From contig BDDD01002389.1 of NCBI GenBank assembly GCA_001972305.1, positions 1 to 64,000 of the forward strand: a DNA stretch of 64,000 nucleotides, written 5' to 3'. The notes under the pieces are model-generated. The model was not told the DNA's origin. It did no database searches and saw nothing but the letters and a program-made list of their open reading frames with translations. The position numbers and the translations under genes were made by a program. Position 1 is the first letter of the stretch; every line of letters begins with the position of its first letter. Positions 11,350 to 23,547 of this stretch are shown here, one piece after another. The DNA is from Cephalotus follicularis. Taxonomy: Eukaryota > Streptophyta > Magnoliopsida > Oxalidales > Cephalotaceae.

Positions 11350-12840
11350 GGGTTCCTAAAGGAACCATCGTGACTAACCCCAAGGGACCCAAAATTAGTT
11401 GGGTACCTCAAACAAAAACCTGAATTGATTTTTGTATATGTTATTGAAGACACTAGCCAAGAAAACACAATGGTACTTGGATAGTGGGTGTTCCAAGAAT
11501 ATGATGGGTGACAAAAGGCTTTTTGTCAACTACGAGTCAAAGGAAGGGGGATTTGTTACTTTTGGAGATAATGCTAAAGGAAAAATTATGGGTTTCGGCT
11601 CCATAGGTAACAATCGAACTCTTATTCATAATGTATTTTATGTGAATGGGCTAAAACACAATATCTTGAGCATAAGTCAATTATGTGACAAGGATTGTAA
11701 AGTGACTTTAGAAAAATATATGTGTAGAGTAATAGACATTAATAATGATCAAACTAGATTCATAGGACATAGACAAGGAAATGTATATATTGTATATTTG
11801 AATGACCTACAAAACGTTAAGTGTTTAGTTTCCACAAATGAGGGTAGTTGGCTATGGCATAGGAGATTAGGTCATATAGGAATGTCAAACATTACAAAGC
11901 TCTTAAAGCATGAACTAGTTAAAGGACTTCCCAAAATTAGTATCGAGAAGGATAAAATTTGTGACGCATGTCAATATGGAAAACAAACTAGGGCATCCTT
12001 TAAGAGTAAAGACATAGTTTCTACATCTAGGCCATTGCAATAGATATTAGAAGTCTAGGTGGTAAATCTTATGCCATGGTCATAGTCGATGATTATTCTA
12101 GATATACATGGACCATTTTTCTTGCCCACAAAAGTGAAGCTTTTAAAGAGTTTTCAAACTTTTGCAAAATTGTTCAAAAAGAAAAGGACGCTTCTATTTT
12201 TAAAATTAGAAGTAATCATGAAAAGGAATTCGAAAATCACCTGTTTGACAACTTTGGTAACGAAAACGGATTTACACATGAGTTCTCCACTCCTAGAACA
12301 CCTCGACAAAATGGGGTTGTTGAAAGGAAAAATAGGACTCTACAAGAAATGTGTAGAACACTTTTAAATGAAAATAATTTTCCAAAATATTTTTCGGGCA
12401 GAAGCAATAAATACTTCGTGTTATATCCTAAATCGTATATCGATAAGGCCAATTCTCAACAAGACTCCATATGAATTATGGAGGGGGAGAAAGCCTAACA
12501 TTGGTTACTTTCATGCATTCTGATTTAAATGCTTCACCCACAACAATGGGAAGGACCATCTCGGTAAGTTCGACTCCAAAGTCGACGAAGGTATCTTTCT
12601 TGGCTATTCAATCTCTAGTAGAGCTTATAGATGCTTTAATAAAAGAACTTTACTTGTTGAAGAGTCTATGCATGTAGTTTTTGATGAAACTCACCCAAAA
12701 CTTCCAGAGGAAGTTATAAATGTTGATTCTTTACAATTTATAGAAAATAAAATTGATTAACTAAACTTAGATGATGGTAAGAAGGAAGAATTTATCAATG
12801 AAGAATCCTCTCAAAGCTATCCAGAAGCTTTACACAATAA
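11350..12840 (+). pseudogene. pol: Copia C1 protease, GAG-pre-integrase and integrase
   Basis: This stretch processes the polyprotein and integrates cDNA in intact relatives. An aspartic protease motif (LDSG) lies near 11478, and a GAG-pre-integrase zinc finger (WHRRLGH then CDACQYGKQ) at about 11850-11985. The integrase core follows from 12060. A deletion at about 12042 removes the segment that normally carries the first catalytic Asp. The second catalytic Asp is Asn (IRSNHEKEFEN, about 12200-12235). The Glu in NGVVERKNR (about 12311-12337) is kept. A frameshift lies near 12474, and the integrase C-terminal part continues in another frame to about 12840. Catalytically dead by sight. Confidence 0.85.
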
Positions 12841-12844
12841 CACC

Positions 12845-13216
12845 TTGAAAGTAGTAAGAGGTCACCCCCACAAAGTAATCTTAGGTAATCCTAGACTAGG
12901 AGTAACTACTAGGTCTAGTTTGAATCATAAATATATTGCCTTTTTATCACAAATAGAACCTAAAAATAAAGAAGAGGCCGAAAAAGATGAAAACTGGATA
13001 AGTGCTATGCAAGAAGAATTAAATCAATTCGAACGTAGTAAAGTATGGAACCTGGTACCTAGGTCGAACGACCAAAACATAATTTGTACTAAATGGGTAT
13101 TTCGCAATAAAGTAGATGATCAATGAATAATAATTAGAAACAAAGCTAGGCTAGTCGCTAAGGGATATTCCCAAGAAGAGGGAATTGACTTTGATGAATC
13201 ATATGCTCCCGTAGCT
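12845..13216 (+). pseudogene. pol: Copia C1 reverse transcriptase, N-terminal part
   Basis: This part encodes the start of copia RT (RVT_2): the W-x-x-A-M-Q-E-E-L block near 13000, KWVFRNK near 13090, and [16 protein letters not shown] at about 13150-13200. A TGA stop interrupts it near 13124. Element A is inserted at 13216/13217, and the reading frame resumes exactly at 18410 once A and one copy of tagct are ignored. Confidence 0.85.
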
Positions 13217-15729
13217 TGACACGCCCCGTTCCCGAGCACCCCAGCCCCAGGACGGCTGTGCCAGGTGGAAGCATCCCCCACCTAGATCCCTAACCAAACC
13301 CCAACACCAACAAAGGCTAACGCTAAGGCCAGGGCAGGCATTAAAAACGCGCTACCGAGGAGAGCCGCACTCCCCAGGCCAAACGCGCCCAAGGCATAAA
13401 ACAAGGAATGCCCGAGTAGGAAAGAGGAAAGAAGGAAGGGTAAAATAGCAAAAGAACCCTTACTTAACTGTTCCCAAATCTCACCGTTTAACTAAAAGAA
13501 ACGCGCACAACACCCACATAGCAAACGCACAGTTTAACTAAAAGAAACATGCATAACACCCACCTAGCAAACACACCGTTTAACTAAAGGGAACATGCCA
13601 GGGGAGGGATCCAGGGCAGAGAACGCAACACTACATCTTGCCTGGGGTCCCGGGCAGGGATGCCAACACAACACCACAACACAACAAGGACATAACACAC
13701 GCCAGACCTACACTTCATCCTAAGACATGCCTTCCTCGGGTGAACCATCCTTGGGCAGGTCCTCATTGGACGACAACACTTCACAAAGACTAAGCCTGGG
13801 ATCAACACAAGGGCCCGGGGACAAACGCCAAGCACATGGGACAACCACCCGAGGTCCCACCAATACTCGAACTACACTAAGGGGATAACATCTCACCCCG
13901 GCCAGGCACCCAGGGGATCCACCAAGGCTCACCCACAAAAACGTCTCCAGGGACCGAGCTAGTCCGAGGTCGGGAGGTCGGGCAAAACTAAAGAAAACTT
14001 CTTACCTCCACTAAACACCTACGACATGCCCGGCGATAACACCCAGGGACGCCACCAGACTCCAGCTTAGGGTCAACCAACCCGAGCTGCGAAGTCAACC
14101 TGAAGTTTGACCAACCAACAACGTAGCCACCCCTTCCCCGGCATCTCAGCAGAGGTGCCACGCACAAAAGGGCCCGGGGAGAAACTCTGAAGTTCCACCA
14201 AGGCCAAGGTTGGGGAGGCCTGCTCCTTTGCCCAGGGTCAAACAACCCCCAAACTCAAAGGTCGTCACTGCACACCCAAAAACTAAGCAAAAGCAGCGCC
14301 AGGGCTGGGAAAACAGCATAGACAACAAAGCATACATAACAAAAGAAAAGAATTATATACACGGTCCCGGGCAAACTGCCGAGGATGCCCAACATCCAAG
14401 TGTTTTACACAAGTTTACAAGAAGGATTTACAAGACATAGATATCAACAAGATCTATACAGAAACCCCATGAATGTCCCCAAATTAATGAAGGTGTCCGA
14501 GGCCTAGGAGCCATCCTAAGGTGCTGCTTCCGGCGTCAACCTCTCTCAACAATCTGTCCTCTGCACACAAAACTTAGAGCGGATTAGTCCAACTGACTAG
14601 TGAGTAAGATCAAGGAATATCCTGGGCGACCCACTTCAACTGGGGTGCCAAGAGTCAAGGTGAACATGCCCTGCCCCAACTGGGCCGAGAACAACCCATA
14701 CCCACTGCTTAACAAAACAAGGCAGGGGTGAAAAATATACAAGGATATCAATGAAAAGAAAGTTCGAGGAGACGTCAGAGCTGCCAACTCAATGACTGAC
14801 CTCAAGGAAAGATGATAAACAACAGTTTATATATCAGAACATGCCAAGGATCCAAGGATCAACAAAAGATCAACTCTAAGGAGCAATAATTCTCAAGAGG
14901 AATACTGGTACTGTATCAATCACAAGCACATTCCACACACGCAAATGCACAATCGACTCACACACATCCATAGCCAAAACCACCTCGGCAGCATAAATAG
15001 CAAACTTTGTTGACATTCTATCAACGCGGTCATGGGCTACAGGATTGAACACATCCCTCATATACTCAATATAGATACCCACTTCAAGAGCACCGCATGA
15101 ACATCGATAGAGGAGCTACGCAAGCACTCCTCCCCTGGCAAATCATACGTTGGCGCACCTCACTACATGAACCTCGTACGAGGGGCTACGCAAGCCCACC
15201 CCCGTCGACAATCACGAGCTCAACACTACACCAGGTGAACCTCGATCGAGAAGCTAAGTCGTCGGCAATCACATAGCGTTAGTATCATCCAAAGGGCCCG
15301 CGAATCACCGCTCAGCTCCACCCTTGATGAGATAACAAAGGAGAACCTCGACTCGGAGGTCAATGTTGAAGGAAACGGATGAACCGAATCTGGAGCCATA
15401 AATGGACAATGGTGTGTAGGGTGTAGAACAAAACAAAAACATATAAACATGGCAGCAGAAGAACACCCAATACAACAAATGCAGTCCATTATAGCATGTC
15501 CATAGACCACATGGATCACCACATCGTCAACAGAATTGAATTGGTGTCACCATAGCATACAATGGTGACACACAAGCATGGCAAAAAGAAAAGGACCAAG
15601 AGATATACCAGCGGATGAAGGCTCCTTCTTTCTTTGCCGCTACACGCTTGGGAAGACACCAAACTCGTTGCTTCCAAAATCCCTGGTACAGAGGCTACTC
15701 CAACCAGCAAGAATCAAATACAAAGTGTA

Positions 15730-17518
15730 TGAACTCTCTCTCTCTCTCACTAAGCTTACAAAAGGTAAATTGATATTGACCAATGAAGTCAATAATCAAT
15801 CCACCCTCGATAAGCCCTTGCTTGGTGTATCACAGATGAAAGGAACACACTCTGCAAAGAAAATCGAAGTCACTTGCCCAGCAAAAACTAAAACATTTTT
15901 TTCTCTTTCTGCATAAAAATGCTTATTACTAGCCCTCTTCTTCTCTCTCCCACTCTCCCATTCACTTAAGATCATGGTCCTTACTCCTCGGGAGTCTGTG
16001 ACCATGATCCCCACGTTAACATAACATACAAGAATGGGAGATGGTTGCTAGACATGAGAGAGAAAATGTGCCCACGAAGTGAGCTCGTGCACAGGTTGCA
16101 CGTTCTGCTCAAAGACGTCGACGCCTTCCAAAGGGCATCGACGCTTATACAATGTGGTACCAAGAACATCGACTCTTTCTAAAAGACATCGACGCCTATA
16201 AAAACGTTAAGCATCGATGTCTTTCTAAAAGACGTCGATGCTTTGTCTGGCCAGTGAAGTAATAAGAGTCTAACTCCTTTAGTGATCTCATGTACCCTTC
16301 GAATATTGGTTAAGTAAGATCAAACATATGTGTTTCCACAAAATGCAAAATCCACATAACCGATATTTGACATCAAGACTTAATATGTCCAACATATCAA
16401 AGGACTAATCATTGTAAGGCAGGGACCCTTTAAAATCTTGGTTAAAACAAGAGGTGTTCATAAACTATCGAAATACCCCTAGGGTCCAGTTTAGCCATTC
16501 TAAATGGTCCTTGACCAATTTAAATGCTATCGGAATAATATCTAATATTATCCATATGGAAAATTAATCTAATTAATTTTCCCACACCTCATGAACCCTA
16601 GATTTTCTAAGTCGTCGGTTCACGTGTACTGTAATCCCATGTCATGCTTGGCCCCGATTGAAGTCTAGGGTAATGTGTCAACCCTAGATAATACCTCAAT
16701 GACTAAAATATCTGATCATTACTAGGACCTTTGGTAAACTCTCTGAAAATCTAATTTCCAGTCTACCTCAACCTTGGCCAAGGATTTCATAAGTCCAAAG
16801 TATAATCAGACCATAATAGGGCCGATCACCTTCGCTCAGGTGTGACAATCCCATATTGCGCACTCACTTATATTCGTATAGATTCGATCATACCCAAAGA
16901 CCACCCGATTGCCAGCCTTGCGCAAGGACCGGGTAAGGTGGAGATCAAAGCATAACCGTCTCCATACAATATAGAGCAGTCGCTCAGGTCTAAGGATCAG
17001 ACGAGTTTGAGAACCCACTAAGTGATCATCACTTATACACAACCGCAACAAGTAGGAGTCACTACTGACACGAGAACAGTGACTATCCAAACAGTGTCTC
17101 CTACGCGGGTCCAATTCAGTGTACACACTCCCAGCGCGCACACCGTATTTGCCCTAGTGTCCAACACAGATGGTAGTGAGAGAATCCATCCTCCAATTCC
17201 ATGAGCAGGCAACATACGCGCAAGTCTATCCAGTTCACTAATGCCCACAAAGTGAACCTATGACTTGGAACTAATTCGACATAAGGAATAAGGTAACCAA
17301 TCTCACAGCCTCCATGCTAGGCATCCAACCTTATGTCAAGGCATCATAAGTGTAAGCAGGTAAATAACAAACTACTTCAATTAAGTGATAAAACACAAGT
17401 GATATAGCCATAACAAAATTAGCACGCATCATATATATAAGGAATAAGATTGTTTCATACAAGATAAGATATAATGTGACAACCCATCTAATGGCTTGTC
17501 GAGTCACTATATCTAACA
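15730..17518 (-). mobile_element. Solo copia LTR nested in A, TSD agtgta
   Basis: On the minus strand it starts TGTTAGATATAG, close to the I 3' LTR start TGTTAGATTAGGG, and ends GAGTTCA. The flanks are agtgta at 15724-15729 and 17519-17524. Blocks such as the reverse complement of 17237-17270 and of 16978-17005 match the I 5' LTR at 53287-53320 and 53570-53590 (TCCTTAGACCTGAGCG). It carries a GTCGAC array at 16117-16239. No ORF is supported. Confidence 0.7.
16117..16239. repeat. GTCGAC-core array in nested solo copia LTR
   Basis: Cores GTCGAC, ATCGAC or ATCGAT start at 16117, 16137, 16168, 16188, 16213 and 16234, with steps of 20, 31, 20, 25 and 21 bp. Flanks are of the GAC/GCAT...GC type. 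Confidence 0.75.
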
Positions 17519-18404
17519 AGTGTATCACCACTTAGACCATCTCATGCCGTCAATCTCATACATAACCAAGTAACCAGGACCCAGTAACCAGTATCCAAGG
17601 GCAAAAACAAATGATATCAAATAAGGCATGAATACTCAAGAAGAAAGGGGAAACAACAAGTTCAACCCAGGCAAAGCAGTATTCACATGCAATATCAACA
17701 AGATGATAGGAGAGGAAATCCTAGTCAAAAGTAATATCATGGAAGGGTATAAAATCAACAAACTCTCAGTTATCAATTGATAGAAAGAAGAACATCCCAC
17801 TCACTAGTATCAACAGCTTCCTCAGCTAGCTTCCTTGTTGCGCGGGCTCCAAGCCTAGATCTTCCTCTGCAAGACCAATACACAACAATGCTTAGCTACA
17901 ATGAAAAACATCTCTGAATCTAAGCAAGAACCACATACAACCATGAAAACCAAGGCGAAGCTCTTCCTCGGCCCCAAAGGTCGTGCCTACACAAACCATG
18001 CGACGCACCAAAATGTACTGAGGGGGACACTCACCTGCTAGACGCGTAGATGGGTGAAAGAAAGTTTCAACCTCAAACAGCGCTCAAAGCTTCAGAAGAA
18101 AGATGAAGATGAAAGCTCCCTCTCCCAACACTTCTTCAGGCGTGAGGTGATGGACATGATATATGTCGAAGTCAACTACTAAGTTTCCTATGCAAGCTTT
18201 GCACAACTCCCAACACCAACTTAACCTCTCTTATAACTTAACCACATACACAAACCATAGGCAACCATTGGGCCTTCACCAAGCCCAAACCAACAAACAC
18301 TTAACCAAAAGGGAGAAGCCCAAACCAACACAATCAAGGAGAAAAGAAAAAAAAATCCCCAAGCCCAAACATCAATTTATCCAAAATTAATGCGGGCCGT
18401 TTCA

Positions 18405-19676
18405 TAGCTAGACTAGAGTCCATACGTATGTTGCTTGCATATGCATCCTTTAAGGATTTCACTCTCTTTCAAATGGACGTTAAAAGTTCTTTCTTAAATG
18501 TTGTAATAAAGGAGGAAGTATATGTAGAACAACCTCCCGGGTTTGAAAACCCTCATTTGCCAAACCATTCTTTAAACTTTCTAAAGCTCTACATGGTTTG
18601 AAACAAGCTCCTAGAGCTTGGTATGAAAATTAAGTGGTTATTTACTTGAAAATGATTTTAAAAGAGGAACAATAGATATTACACTCTTTACGAAAACTTT
18701 TAATAAAGAAATTTTAATTGTCCAAATTTACGTTGATGATATCATTTTTGGGTCTACTGATGAAAATTTGTGCAAGAGTTTTGCTAAGATTATGCAGGAC
18801 GAATTTGAAATGAGCATGGTGGGAGAGCTCAACTACTTCATAGGACTTCAAGTCAAACAAATAAAAGATGGAATATTCATCAACCAATCAAAGTATGTCA
18901 AATACTTACTCAAAAGATTTGGGATGGAGAATGACAAAAAAGAGTAAGACTCCTATGAGCACAACTACGAAACTAGATAAGGACGAGCAAGGTAAACCTA
19001 TCGAAAAAAACTTTATAGAAGCATGATAGGTTTGTTGCTCTATTTCATGGCTAGTAGGCCAGATATTTTATTTTGTGCATGTCTATGTGCTAGATATCAA
19101 GCTTCACCTAGAGAATCACATTTACATACAGTAAAGAGACTTTTTACATATTTAGCCTACACACCAACCTTAGGTCTATGGTATCCTAGAAATTCTTCTT
19201 TCAACTTGCACACATACTCTGATGCTGACTTCGAAGGTTATAAAGTCGATAGAAAAAGCACTAGTTGCACATGCCAATTCTTAGGTAATATGCTCATCTC
19301 TTGGTTTAGCAAGAAGCAAAACTCGGTAGCAATTTCTACTACCGAAGCTGAGTATATTGCCACTGGAAGTTGTTGCACACAAATAATGTGGATGAAACAA
19401 CAACTTCTTGATTATGGCTTTAAATTTGAAAAAGTCCCGATTAGGTGTGACAACGCTAGCATAATCTTTTTAGGGAAAAATCATGTACATCACTCTAGAA
19501 CCAAACATATTGACATTAGATATCACTTTATAAAAGATCATATTGAGAAAGGTGACATAGAATTAGTCTTCATACCGACTCAAGAACATGTCGTGGACAT
19601 TTTCACAAAACCATTAGACGAACAAACCTTCTCAAAATTTAGATTGCAATTAGGTTTATGTGAAATTGAATGATTA
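18405..19676 (+). pseudogene. pol: Copia C1 reverse transcriptase (rest) and RNase H
   Basis: This continues the RT frame broken by A. Visible motifs are FQMDVKSSFLN (about 18470-18500), the YVDD catalytic box (about 18731), GELNYFIGLQVKQ (about 18820-18860), and then the copia RNase H with SDAD (about 19218) and the late TKHIDIRYHFIKDHI block (about 19502-19545). The stretch from 19023 to 19673 is open and ends with a normal copia C-terminus. Frameshifts lie near 18580-18630 and a stop near 18945. The YVDDIIFG and MVGELNYF wording fits Sirevirus-type elements. Confidence 0.88.
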
Positions 19677-20102
19677 ATATGTTTATATGCCGGTATGTTT
19701 TTGCTTGAAATGACTATATGCTGATTATTGCATCATGTGCATTCATGCATTCTCGTTATCGATAAATGATTAGAAAAATAGAGCGAAGGGCCGACGCCCA
19801 GAACGTAAGCGTCAGCGCTTAACACTGTGCTTAGAATTAGAATTTTGCAAAATATGTAAAGCGCCTACGTCTGAATTAAAAGCGTCATCGCTTTACACTG
19901 AAGTTAGGGCTCGAAATAGGCAATTCAAACAAATCGCCGACGCTTTAAATAAAAGCGACGATGCTTTTGTTGGGTTATAAAATAGATTCCCCCATCTATT
20001 TGCGCAAAATTTAAAATCCCTAACTTACAAAAACACTGCTCTTGCGATTTTGTTGCGATTTTCTTCCAAAAATCGTTCCTAAACCACACCAAATCACCAA
20101 AT
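19677..20102 (+). other. Non-coding spacer between pol and extra ORF of C1
   Basis: There is no ORF here. It carries a GTCGAC-type array at 19790-19962, described separately, and an AT-rich leader-like stretch before the ATG at 20103. Confidence 0.7.
19790..19962. repeat. GTCGAC-core array inside C1, between pol and extra ORF
   Basis: Paired cores sit 21 bp apart: 19790 (GCCGAC) and 19811 (GTCAGC); 19863 (GCCTAC) and 19884 (GTCATC); 19936 (GCCGAC) and 19957 (GACGAT). All have AAGC/GCTT-like flanks. The same motif class is found in this element's LTRs. Confidence 0.65.
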
Positions 20103-20735
20103 ATGCCTAGAAGTAAGCACAATGAGGCTGGGCAAGGATCAAGAACAAAAAGGAAGCATCTTGGGGGAAAGAAGAAGAGAGGAACTGTTGATCCACCATC
20201 ACCAGAGGAGAACCCTCATGTCATTAGATACCCATAAGCTTATTGCGAACGCAAGATACTCGTAGGTAAGATTCTAGACTTTTAATTTTGTAGCAGCGAG
20301 GGTTTCCCTATTATTGGATGGTTAGAAGCTCAAGGTTTAACCCCTTTGTTTCAAATTAATCTGTGATACTATCCTGAGCTTATGGAAGAGTTTTATGTTA
20401 AGATTCTACCTAGCTCTAAGGTAGATTTAAACACAACAGTTAAACATACGGAGATAGGATTTAGTTGCTCAACTCTACCCATTATCTTAGATATCCCAAA
20501 TGAAGGTGCTAGAGGTTGGAACCAAAGGAATTGGATTATCAATAATGATTTGAACAAAGAGGAGTGTGTGAGAATGTTATTTGGAGAGAATGCACATTTT
20601 ATGCAAATAATGTATACTAGGAATCTTAGTTTGCATCATAGGTTCCTACACCGTGCTATTGCCACACACAGACTACCTAAGGCCGGTGGATTTGATGAAG
20701 TAACCGGCATGGAGGCATACACGATGTATCAACTA
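20103..20735 (+). pseudogene. Extra 3' ORF of C1, part 1 (putative plant transposon protein-like)
   Basis: One reading frame runs from the ATG at 20103 to the B insertion at 20735, with in-frame stops at about 20235, 20282 and 20364. It is open from 20382 onward. After a basic N-terminus (KRK, GKKKRG), the pattern ERKILVGKILDF, GWLEAQGL-PLFQI, YYPEL-EEFYVKI and a later HRFLHRAIATHR segment resembles the putative plant transposon protein domain (Pfam PF20167, by my recollection of its layout). The function of that family is unknown. It lies downstream of pol in the same strand, where Sireviruses may carry an additional ORF. It continues at 32324 after B and at 39651 after C. Confidence 0.55.
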
Positions 20736-21901
20736 TGTAATACCAAGTCTGTTCGTAAATGTGCTTTATGGACTTTTATGTATGTTTACGGGCTTTTAAT
20801 GTGTTTGTGTTCGGGCTTTTAAATTGTGTTTAATTTTAAAGTCCGGTTGCCCTGTGTTTTGGGCCTATGTGATTTGGGCTGACTGATACCAGTCCAATTT
20901 TGGGTATGTAATGCTATGTTGGGCGGCCTATTTTATCAAAATTTTATTTCATTAAAACAATTCATTTTTATTTTATAAACCCTTTTATTTTATTTATTTT
21001 AATCATTTCCTTTTTTCCTTTTATTTTCCTTTTCCTTTTCCTTTTCTTTCTTTTTCTTTTTTCTTTCCTATTCCTTCTTCCTCCTTTCACCTGGATTCTC
21101 CCTCCTCTCATTACTATCACACGTATTCAATCTTCCCTTTCCTTATTCAGTCGATTCTGGTCCCCCCCTTCAACCATATATGGGCAGATTGTGTCCCCCT
21201 TTTTTCCTTTTGTGAGTGTCCTTGCTATTTCTTATATGTGTGTCTCTCCTCTTTGTGAAGCCGCTGCCGAATGCTGCCAGTGAGTCTGTGTAATCTGCTG
21301 TGCAATTGTTTCCTTAAGTCTGAAGAGGTAATCTCGATCCTTAGTTGTTCTTCAAGTTGAATTCCTTGGTTTGTTATGCATGTCTAAGCATGTCTTTGTT
21401 TTGTTTTCTTTGTCCCCTGTTTTGTTCACAGCCGATTGTGAGTGTGTGCTAGTGTTCCTTCTACTATTTTTTGTGTTCTTTATACCACTACAGGTCAGTT
21501 AATTCGTTCCTTTCTGCTATGGTTTTGCTGCAATGTTGTAATTTGAGTTTTATGCTCTTAATGTCCTTTGGTTTCAATTCCTATGTTAATATGTTCTGTC
21601 ATTATGTTAATCAGTCTGTTAACATGTGTAATACACCTAGACTTGTCACAAACTGGTTTTATAACATCTATAAACGATTATGGACAGAATCAGGACATAC
21701 ATGTATGCATGTCTCCTTGCTTCCTTTTGAGAGTCTAGCCACTGTCCAATTGTTTCCTGTCAATTGTGTGTTCCTAAGACAAATAAATGTCATATTATGT
21801 CATATAATTGTGTCCTTGTGTCACTGGATTAGTGTGGTGCTTGTTAGAACTCGCTTTTGTACTGAATTGTCAAGTTTCCTACTGTTCTGTCATCAAGAAC
21901 A

Positions 21902-22103
21902 GTCGGCTGTTCCTGTGGACAGTCGGCTGGAATGGATGAGTAGTCGACTGCCATATGAACACAGTCGACTGCCTTATGTTGAGTAGTCGACTTGATGTAT
22001 GAACCAGTCGACTGCCTGCATTCTGGGTTCAGTAGTCAACTGGCCCTTGTGATTAGTCGACTGCCAAGCTTCCCCAGTCGGCTGGTGCTCTGTATTAGTC
22101 GAC
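21902..22103. repeat. GTCGAC-core array in B 5' LTR, 21-bp phased
   Basis: Ten cores start at 21902, 21922, 21943, 21964, 21986, 22007, 22035, 22056, 22077 and 22098. The steps are 20, 21, 21, 22, 21, 28, 21, 21 and 21 bp. The flanks are CA or TA before and TG after. This is the most regular array in the window. Confidence 0.92.
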
Positions 22104-23168
22104 TGTTTTGCCCAGAAATGTAGTGTTTTCAACTGTTTTAATTCGTTTGATCCTCGAATAGATCCGAGTCTTTTCCAAATGCTGGTAAGAGTCTGTTTAA
22201 TGCTTCTGATGTGTCTTAGACTCTTATACGTATGATTTTTTATGCCTTTTAGATTGTTGTGCTTCAAGTGGAATTCGTTTTAAGTCATCTATCCGTAAGT
22301 ACTTTGTGAGCGCATAAGGTACGGATTTTCTGTTCCTTGGCTATCTGATATTTCGAACTGAAAACAATTTTGCTATGCTTCTTCGTTTATGAAATTGATA
22401 ATTTTTTATGGTTTTGACATGTTTCGAAATTAAAGTTGGTTTGACATTTTTTTTAAATGATTCTGACTTTATACATATGATATGAAATGATACAATATGT
22501 TATGAAATGTATGTTATGATACCGTTGTGAGCGGTTTTTCGATATGTTTTGTGAAAGCATATTTTATGTGATTTTAAATTGATTTTGATAAATCAATATT
22601 TTTGAAATGAATACTGAGTATTGTACCCACCTATGGGGCGTACCATAGGCACGTCGTGGGCCTGACACGGGGACGTGACACTTCCGTAGCGTTGTGATTA
22701 GTCTACAGCATTTCTGAGTGTATGAATAAATCCCATGAGGTGGATTTATGGATCCGCTATGTATGATAGAGGCGTATGAATTGATTCTAGTTTATGTGAT
22801 CTGAGATGTGATCAGATATGTGATCTGAGATGTGATCGGATATGTGTATGTGAGAATTGACTAGTGTAGTGCCGTACACTTCAATTCTAGTGGGCATGTG
22901 GAATTAGCGCCTCCGTTGCCAAATTTATGTTATGTGATATGTATATGGCTCAGTATGAACTATGACTTATGATTTATGATTTGTGAATCGAAAATAATGT
23001 TTTGAAATGTTTCGTAATTGTTCCGAAAGTTATATGGATTTTATGAAAGTACAAATGTGATTTTACGATTATGTATCTGTTTTAGTTACTAACGATTTCT
23101 GTTATGTTATTATTGAAACCTTACTGCTTTTAAATTTATCGTTTAATGTTTTATTTCCCTTATCCGTA

Positions 23169-23205
23169 CTGAGGTTTGCTCAGCCGCATTTTTGTTTCCA
23201 TGCGG
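23169..23205 (+). other. Conserved twin hairpin in B LTR
   Basis: Two adjacent inverted repeats: CTGAG-gtttg-CTCAG (23169-23183) and CCGCAT-10 nt-ATGCGG (23184-23205). The same pair occurs at 25244-25280, 31962-31998, and in the D, E and K LTRs. It lies roughly 350 bp before the LTR end, so it would be in transcribed LTR sequence. Confidence 0.6.
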
Positions 23206-23535
23206 AAGGTTTTCAGGAGCAACGGGGGAAAGTGTGAAAGAGTGATGACTACCCTATGTCTTTGGATCCTAGGAGTGTGATCCCCATGTTATGTCTAGTA
23301 GTCATAAACACTGATGATTATGTTTTTATGGTTTAAATTTGGAACCAGATTTATGATTTGAGTTTTTCCGCAATTACTTAATATGTTAAATTGTTAAGTT
23401 TTAATGTTAAGGTAAGACTGCCACGTTTTTGGCTGTTTTTGGCTAATAAATAAAGTTATGTTATGATTAGATATGCAATGTTATGTATGATATGACCCTG
23501 TGACGATTACCGCCGTCTGGGGGTGTTACATATTT

Positions 23536-23547
23536 TGGTATCAGAGC
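23536..23547 (+). other. Primer binding site of B, first copy
   Basis: TGGTATCAGAGC lies five bases after the LTR end and matches initiator tRNA-Met. A second identical site is at 25611-25622 because of the tandem duplication. Confidence 0.9.

Larger units (their letters stand above)
13217..18404 (-). mobile_element. Element A: solo-LTR-like insertion in C1 RT, TSD tagct
   Basis: The insertion has TGACACGCCCC at its left end, GGGCCGTTTCA at its right end, and perfect 5-bp duplications tagct at 13212-13216 and 18405-18409. No PBS, gag or pol is visible. The GGATTAGTCCAACTGACTA block at 14581-14600 is shared with the LTRs of element C, and the right part (from about 17770) also resembles the C LTR. 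It is therefore best read as one long LTR on the minus strand (start TGAAACGGCCC) left by LTR-LTR recombination. It carries a nested 1.8-kb copia LTR (15730-17518). Non-coding otherwise. An alternative is a non-coding LARD-like element. Confidence 0.7.
20736..23530 (+). mobile_element. 5' LTR of B, 2,795 bp
   Basis: The LTR starts TGTAATACCAAG and ends GGGGGTGTTACA. It holds a pyrimidine-rich tract (about 20995-21075), the GTCGAC array at 21902-22103, the GATCTGAGATGTGATC short repeats near 22800, and the twin hairpin at 23169-23205. Compared with the 3' LTR it has about 824 extra bases (about 21301-22124) that include the whole array. Confidence 0.9.

Noticed and set aside
20382..20822. A stand-alone host gene at 20382-20822
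   Set aside because: The frame runs into the B LTR after 20735 and resumes beyond B and C. It lies between copia pol and the copia PPT, so it is part of C1.
21471..21986. A 171-residue ORF with hydrophobic segments at 21471-21986
   Set aside because: It lies wholly inside the B 5' LTR and runs into the GTCGAC array. It is largely absent from the 3' LTR, and its composition is that of T-rich non-coding DNA.
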